Positions 24,398 through 27,279 of a stretch of 27,279 bases of DNA are shown here, piece after piece. Positions within the stretch are counted from its first letter, which is position 1, and every line of letters begins with the position of its first letter. This DNA is from CAYOMP01 sp964405075 (lineage in GTDB: Bacteria; Bacillota; Clostridia; Lachnospirales; Lachnospiraceae): contig CAYOMP010000022.1 in the NCBI GenBank assembly GCA_964405075.1, positions 1 through 27,279 of the forward strand. Reading direction: 5' to 3'. The notes below the pieces were generated by a model. The model saw only the letters and a program-made list of their open reading frames with translations, searched no databases and was not told the DNA's origin. A program made the position numbers and the translations under genes.

Positions 24398-24425
24398 AGG
24401 GGAACCAGCAACCGCCAATTCCCCT
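24398..24425 (-). terminator. Possible terminator after the two-TM EF-hand gene
   Basis: AGGGGAA (24398-24404) and TTCCCCT (24419-24425) form a seven-pair stem with a 14-base loop, just after the stop at 24431 on the minus strand. Only a short GTTTC follows, so termination may be weak and read-through into the HTH gene is possible. Confidence 0.45.
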
Positions 24426-24430
24426 CGCCT

Positions 24431-24730
24431 TTACAACCCGATTTTATCTACCACAACTGCCGCAATCACAGAAAATACAACCCACAAAATAATGATAACC
24501 AGTACTGGAACATCATCAACATCAATTCCAAGTCCCGTATACAAAGCAGCTTGTAAGACCAGCCCAGCTATTATGCTTATGATAGCTCCAAATGTAGACA
24601 TTCCATTACCCCTGCTCGGTGTATAAGAAGGTTCCTCATTTTGACCTGTCACATCCTTATATATCTGATACTCAATATAATTATCCATCATATCATTCTT
24701 ACCATCATGGTTCCAATCGTGTGTTGCCAT
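24431..24730 (-). CDS. Small two-TM protein with an EF-hand-like loop
   Basis: A 99-residue protein; the ATG at 24730 is chosen because AAGGTGG precedes it and a GTG at 24739 is part of that site. Residues 5-16, DWNHDGKNDMMD, match a 12-residue calcium-binding EF-hand loop with acidic or Asn residues at positions 1, 3, 5, 9 and 12 and glycine at 6. A linker (NEEPSYTPSRGNG) leads to TM segments at about 46-66 and 74-95. The loop would face the cytoplasm if the protein is inserted with both ends inside. Similar short proteins are common in Lachnospiraceae to my recollection, without a known function. Confidence 0.65.
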   Translation of the reverse strand: MATHDWNHDGKNDMMDNYIEYQIYKDVTGQNEEPSYTPSRGNGMSTFGAIISIIAGLVLQAALYTGLGIDVDDVPVLVIIILWVVFSVIAAVVVDKIGL

Positions 24731-24785
24731 AAATACCACCTTCCTGTCTTTTCTTGATTCAAAATAAATTTCTTAAGTTCTATGT

Positions 24786-24814
24786 ACTATAAGAATATCA
24801 TACTTCAAGTCCAA
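24786..24814 (-). promoter_or_regulatory. Promoter of the two-TM EF-hand gene
   Basis: On the minus strand TTGGAC (24809-24814), 17 bases, TATAGT (24786-24791), about 55 bases from the start at 24730. Confidence 0.55.
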
Positions 24815-24924
24815 TAATCAGTACTCAGTGTAACCTGCTCACATAACGTTACTATTCAGACCCTAGCCAAATCAGTCAACTCATAACTATATTTTCTTAC
24901 AATAAAACATCTTCAAACCCTTAT

Positions 24925-24948
24925 AAAATGGCGATTTCTTGCCATTTT
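24925..24948. repeat. Hairpin upstream of transposase promoter
   Basis: AAAATGGC (24925-24932), eight-base loop, GCCATTTT (24941-24948), with a T run on both outer sides. IS elements often carry such a structure to block transcription coming from outside. It lies just before the -35 box. Confidence 0.5.
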
Positions 24949-24952
24949 TATG

Positions 24953-24981
24953 TTGCATTTTATAGAGTTATGTGTTATAAT
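24953..24981 (+). promoter_or_regulatory. Promoter of the IS66-like operon
   Basis: TTGCAT (24953-24958), 17 bases, TATAAT (24976-24981), 30 bases upstream of the start at 25012. AACTCATAAC repeats lie at 24878 and directly after the -10 at 24983, and the complement AGTTATG lies in the spacer at 24966-24972, so an operator array is possible. Confidence 0.7.
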
Positions 24982-25011
24982 TAACTCATAACCACGCAGG
25001 AGGTGTTTTTA

Positions 25012-25311
25012 ATGGCTATCATTAAACAATTCGACAAAAGATCCGGTATTACATATGTTTACGACTCAAAATCTTACTATGACAAAGAAAAAAAGTGTTC
25101 CAGAGCAAAGAGAACTCTTATAGGGAAACTTGACCCTGAAACTGGTGAAATCATTCCTACAGATGGTCGAAACAAAGGAGCTAAAGCAAAACCTTCATCC
25201 ATTTCTCCTGATATTGATAAAGACAAACGTATCCAGGAACTTGAGGACGAGAATCGTCAGTTAAGACTCCAGATTTCTGCACTAAAGAAAGAACTGGATA
25301 GAATTAAATAA
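25012..25311 (+). CDS. Small companion protein of the IS66-like transposase
   Basis: A 99-residue protein; the ATG at 25012 has GGAGGTG upstream. Residues 1-45 (IIKQFDKRSGITYVYDSKSY, KRTLIGKLDPETGEIIPTDG) resemble the N-terminal segment found with Lachnospiraceae transposases; residues 68-98 are a leucine-rich coiled coil (IQELEDENRQLRLQISALKK). The coiled coil could pair with the one at the N-terminus of the transposase that starts 35 bases later. It replaces the TnpA/TnpB proteins of classic IS66 elements; its activity is unknown. Confidence 0.75.
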   Translation: MAIIKQFDKRSGITYVYDSKSYYDKEKKCSRAKRTLIGKLDPETGEIIPTDGRNKGAKAKPSSISPDIDKDKRIQELEDENRQLRLQISALKKELDRIK

Positions 25312-25346
25312 TCTTACTTTACTTTTTATTTTTAGGAGGATCAGTG

Positions 25347-26954
25347 ATGACTTTACAACAGGCTCATGAGCTTCAACGCCGAGAACTTATATCTCTTCGT
25401 GCCGAAGTAGCCCGTTTAAAGAAACAAACCACTGGTCTATTTCCCGTGGAAGAAAAAGAAGCATTAGAAAGACGTATTCGTCACCTCGAGCAGGTTAACA
25501 AAACCGAAAATCAACGTCACGAAGAAGCGCGTGCTCACTGGAAAATCATGGATAAACGTTGCTTTGATCTTGAACTTGAAAATCTTGATTTAAAGGAGCA
25601 GCTAGCCGCAGCTTTAGCTGATATAGAGGTTCTTCGTCATCGTGCTGAAACAGCTGAGGCTGAAGTTTCTATGCTTAATGGTACAAATAAAAAATTAGAG
25701 AAAAAACTCAATACCAACTTTGAAAATTCTTCTCTGCCTTCGTCTGCCCTTCCTTTTCGCAAGAAAGTTCCTAACAGCCGAAAACGCTCTGGCAAAAAAC
25801 CAGGAGCTCAACCTGGACACAAAGCCCATACTGCCTCTCGACTTCTTCCAACCAGAGAGCCTGTATTTCTTACTGCGCCGGAATCTATATCAGCTAATCC
25901 GGATTTCTACCCTACTGGAAAGAAAATAATCAAACAGCTTATTGATATTCAGGTTTCTGTAAATGTTAATGATTATATTGCAGATGAATATCGTAACCGC
26001 AAGACCGGCACAAGAGTTCATGCTCCATTTCCAGCCGGCATTATTAATGATGTAAATTATGGTGCTTCTGTTAAGGCTCTTGCCTTTTTACTAAACGATT
26101 ATTACAACGTATCCATAGCCAAAACAAGGCAGTGTATATCTGATATCACAAAGGGTATCGTTAATCTTTCTACTGGTACGATATGCAACCTTTCTTCTGA
26201 ATTTTCAACAAATACTGAGGCTGAACGTGCCAAGATTTTTTCATTGCTTACACACTCAGATATTTTATATTCGGATGCCACAGTAAGTAACATTAATGGC
26301 AAACGAAAGGCTGTTATCCTTTGTACTGACAAGGAGCATGTTCTATATCAGCATCTTGATCATAAAGGACACGATGGACTTTCCAAAACACCGGTCAAAG
26401 ACTTTAAAGGAACCTTTGTCCATGACCACGACAAATCGTATTATTCCTACGGTTCTTCCCATCAGGAATGTATTGCCCATATATTAAGATATCTTGTTGG
26501 AGCAATTGAAAACGAACCAACTCTTAAGTGGCATAAACAAATGCATGACCTTCTTCAAAAGATGATTCATATAGCCAAGAAAAATAAAACCGGCATTCCT
26601 GACGAACAGGTAAACAAACTGACTGATAAATATATTTCAATTCTTGAACTTGCTGCTAATGAATACGAAAATAATCCACCAACCAAAGATTACATGGATG
26701 GATTTAATCTTCAAAAAAGGCTGCGAGAATACCAAGATCACCATCTTTACTTTCTCAAACATCCCGATGTTGACTATACGAATAACATCAGTGAACGAGA
26801 ACTAAGAAAATTCAAAAGAAAACAGAAGCAGGCTGTTGTGCTCCGAAGCGATTCTGGTGGACAGCATATTTGTGATGCACTTACCATAATTGAAACTGCA
26901 AAAATGCAAAACAAAAATATATACGATGTTGTTGAAGCAGCATTTATCAAATAA
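25347..26954 (+). CDS. IS66-family transposase
   Basis: A 535-residue transposase; the ATG at 25347 is preferred over the GTG at 25344 by its distance from AGGAGG (25334-25339). Residues 10-115 are coiled coil (LRAEVARLKKQ, LEQVNKTENQRHEEA, AETAEAEVSMLNG). A basic linker KKPGAQPGHKAH (about 150) is the typical IS66 hallmark. Then the IS66 core with putative DDE residues D310 (LYSDATV), D360 or D362 (VHDHDKSYYSYG) and E483 (NNISERELRKFKRKQK), the last in the usual NN-ERxLR context. The conserved SSHQECIAHILRYL segment lies near 370-384. All three acidic residues are present, so the enzyme may be active. Confidence 0.9.
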   Translation: MTLQQAHELQRRELISLRAEVARLKKQTTGLFPVEEKEALERRIRHLEQVNKTENQRHEEARAHWKIMDKRCFDLELENLDLKEQLAAALADIEVLRHRAETAEAEVSMLNGTNKKLEKKLNTNFENSSLPSSALPFRKKVPNSRKRSGKKPGAQPGHKAHTASRLLPTREPVFLTAPESISANPDFYPTGKKIIKQLIDIQVSVNVNDYIADEYRNRKTGTRVHAPFPAGIINDVNYGASVKALAFLLNDYYNVSIAKTRQCISDITKGIVNLSTGTICNLSSEFSTNTEAERAKIFSLLTHSDILYSDATVSNINGKRKAVILCTDKEHVLYQHLDHKGHDGLSKTPVKDFKGTFVHDHDKSYYSYGSSHQECIAHILRYLVGAIENEPTLKWHKQMHDLLQKMIHIAKKNKTGIPDEQVNKLTDKYISILELAANEYENNPPTKDYMDGFNLQKRLREYQDHHLYFLKHPDVDYTNNISERELRKFKRKQKQAVVLRSDSGGQHICDALTIIETAKMQNKNIYDVVEAAFIK

Positions 26955-26959
26955 TCACA

Positions 26960-27012
26960 AAAGGGTGCAGAAAAGTTTGTTACAATCTAACAACACATTC
27001 TCTGCACCCTTT
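26960..27012. terminator. Inverted repeat after the transposase, possible terminator
   Basis: AAAGGGTGCAGA (26960-26971) and TCTGCACCCTTT (27001-27012), 12 perfect pairs with a 29-base loop, placed between the convergent transposase and recombinase genes. TTGATTTTATT follows on the plus strand and a T-rich stretch on the minus strand, so bidirectional termination is plausible. It could instead be part of the IS right end. Confidence 0.6.
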
Positions 27013-27033
27013 GATTTTATTGGCTTTGGCTAA

Positions 27034-27279
27034 TCACTGAACAGTAACCACATAACGATAAAATGTTGTTTTACTCATTCCCAACTTACGCATCAACTCA
27101 AATGGACGTATTTCTCCAGATTCCACTTTTAAGTACTCATGAGCAAAATCCTCTAACTTCATTTTAGCTGGGCGACCATAATCATCCCACTCACCACGCT
27201 CCTTCTTTGCTTGAATACCTTCCTTCTGACGTTTCTCTTTCTTCTCAATCTCCGCCTGCGCCATCGCAGCATACAATTC
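27034..27279 (-). CDS. Serine recombinase (resolvase/invertase family), C-terminal part, cut by window edge
   Basis: The frame is open to base 27279, so the N-terminal catalytic part lies beyond the window. The 81 visible codons read ELYAAMAQAEIEKKEKRQKEG, the end of the E helix of small serine recombinases, then GEWDDYGRPAKMKLEDFA and, at the end, MRKLGMSKTTFYRYVVTV, a helix-turn-helix for DNA binding. Such enzymes invert or resolve DNA by a serine nucleophile; here that residue is not visible. Its closeness to the IS66-like unit and the restriction operon points to a mobile region. Confidence 0.8.
   Translation of the reverse strand, partial: ELYAAMAQAEIEKKEKRQKEGIQAKKERGEWDDYGRPAKMKLEDFAHEYLKVESGEIRPFELMRKLGMSKTTFYRYVVTVQ

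Larger units (their letters stand above)
24740..25011. other. Intergenic region between divergent EF-hand and transposase-companion genes
   Basis: Contains two divergent promoters (24786-24814 and 24953-24981), a hairpin AAAATGGC/GCCATTTT at 24925-24948 and a direct repeat AACTCATAAC at 24878-24887 and 24983-24992. The left end of the IS must lie here, but I could not define its terminal inverted repeat. Confidence 0.55.
25012..26954 (+). mobile_element. IS66-like insertion sequence (coding part; ends not defined)
   Basis: The two genes 25012-25311 and 25347-26954 with their own promoter form an IS66-family unit. Terminal inverted repeats and a target duplication could not be identified by eye, so the true ends lie somewhere in 24740-25011 and 26955-27033. 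The genes appear intact. It lies beside a serine recombinase fragment and the restriction island. Confidence 0.6.

Noticed and set aside
24830..27048. GTAAC/GTTAC and ACATAACG matches at 24830-24853, 26979-26983 and 27043-27052 as possible IS66 terminal repeats
   Set aside because: Matches are only five to eight bases, one falls inside the recombinase coding region, and no longer inverted match or target duplication could be aligned.

Overview
Low-GC DNA with Gram-positive (AGGAGG-type) ribosome binding sites, a PdxS/PdxT vitamin B6 pathway, a SigV/RsiV-type sigma and anti-sigma pair, a YdbC-type protein and an IS66-like transposase. Together these suggest a gut Firmicute, most likely Lachnospiraceae (Roseburia/Agathobacter/Butyrivibrio-like). 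The family is an inference from protein style; no rRNA or tRNA gene is present.

Left part (1-11.9 kb), ordinary chromosome. A minus-strand sulfur amino acid operon holds serine O-acetyltransferase, a gamma-family transsulfuration PLP enzyme and a MalY/PatB-type C-S lyase cut by the left edge. Next is the PLP synthase pair pdxS-pdxT, divergent from a MocR/PdxR-type regulator. All three enzymes of the sulfur operon are of PLP-dependent pathways or feed them, so the neighbourhood joins cofactor supply to its consumers. A LysR-type regulator and an SGNH hydrolase follow. A shared dyad, GTTATA-N9-TATAAC or a one-base variant, lies upstream of the sulfur operon, upstream of the hydrolase and over the lysR promoter, which suggests a small LysR regulon. 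On the plus strand an ECF sigma factor and an RsiV-like anti-sigma factor form an envelope-stress (possibly lysozyme-sensing) module. A MATE exporter and a GNAT enzyme with a glycine-rich membrane tail complete this part.

Middle (11.9-13.3 kb), decayed zone. A broken unrecognised reading frame with a locally GC-rich patch, two small uncharacterised ORFs and a YdbC/PC4-like gene.

Right part (13.3-24.4 kb), a defence island on the minus strand. In transcription order: small HTH protein, SNF2-type helicase, DUF4391 protein, two-TM membrane protein of unknown function, type III methyltransferase Mod, RhuM-family protein, type III restriction subunit Res, YdbC-like protein and two small ORFs. Spacing is tight, with overlaps of 1-20 bases in several places, so this looks like one transcription unit. 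The HTH gene has a promoter whose spacer contains a perfect TATTCC-N6-GGAATA dyad, a likely control point for the whole unit. The mod gene carries a frameshift near 19203 that separates a well-initiated N-terminus from the catalytic body.

Right end (24.4-27.3 kb). A small EF-hand-loop/two-TM protein, an IS66-like transposase with a small coiled-coil companion, and the C-terminus of a serine recombinase cut by the window edge. These mark the island as a mobile or formerly mobile region.
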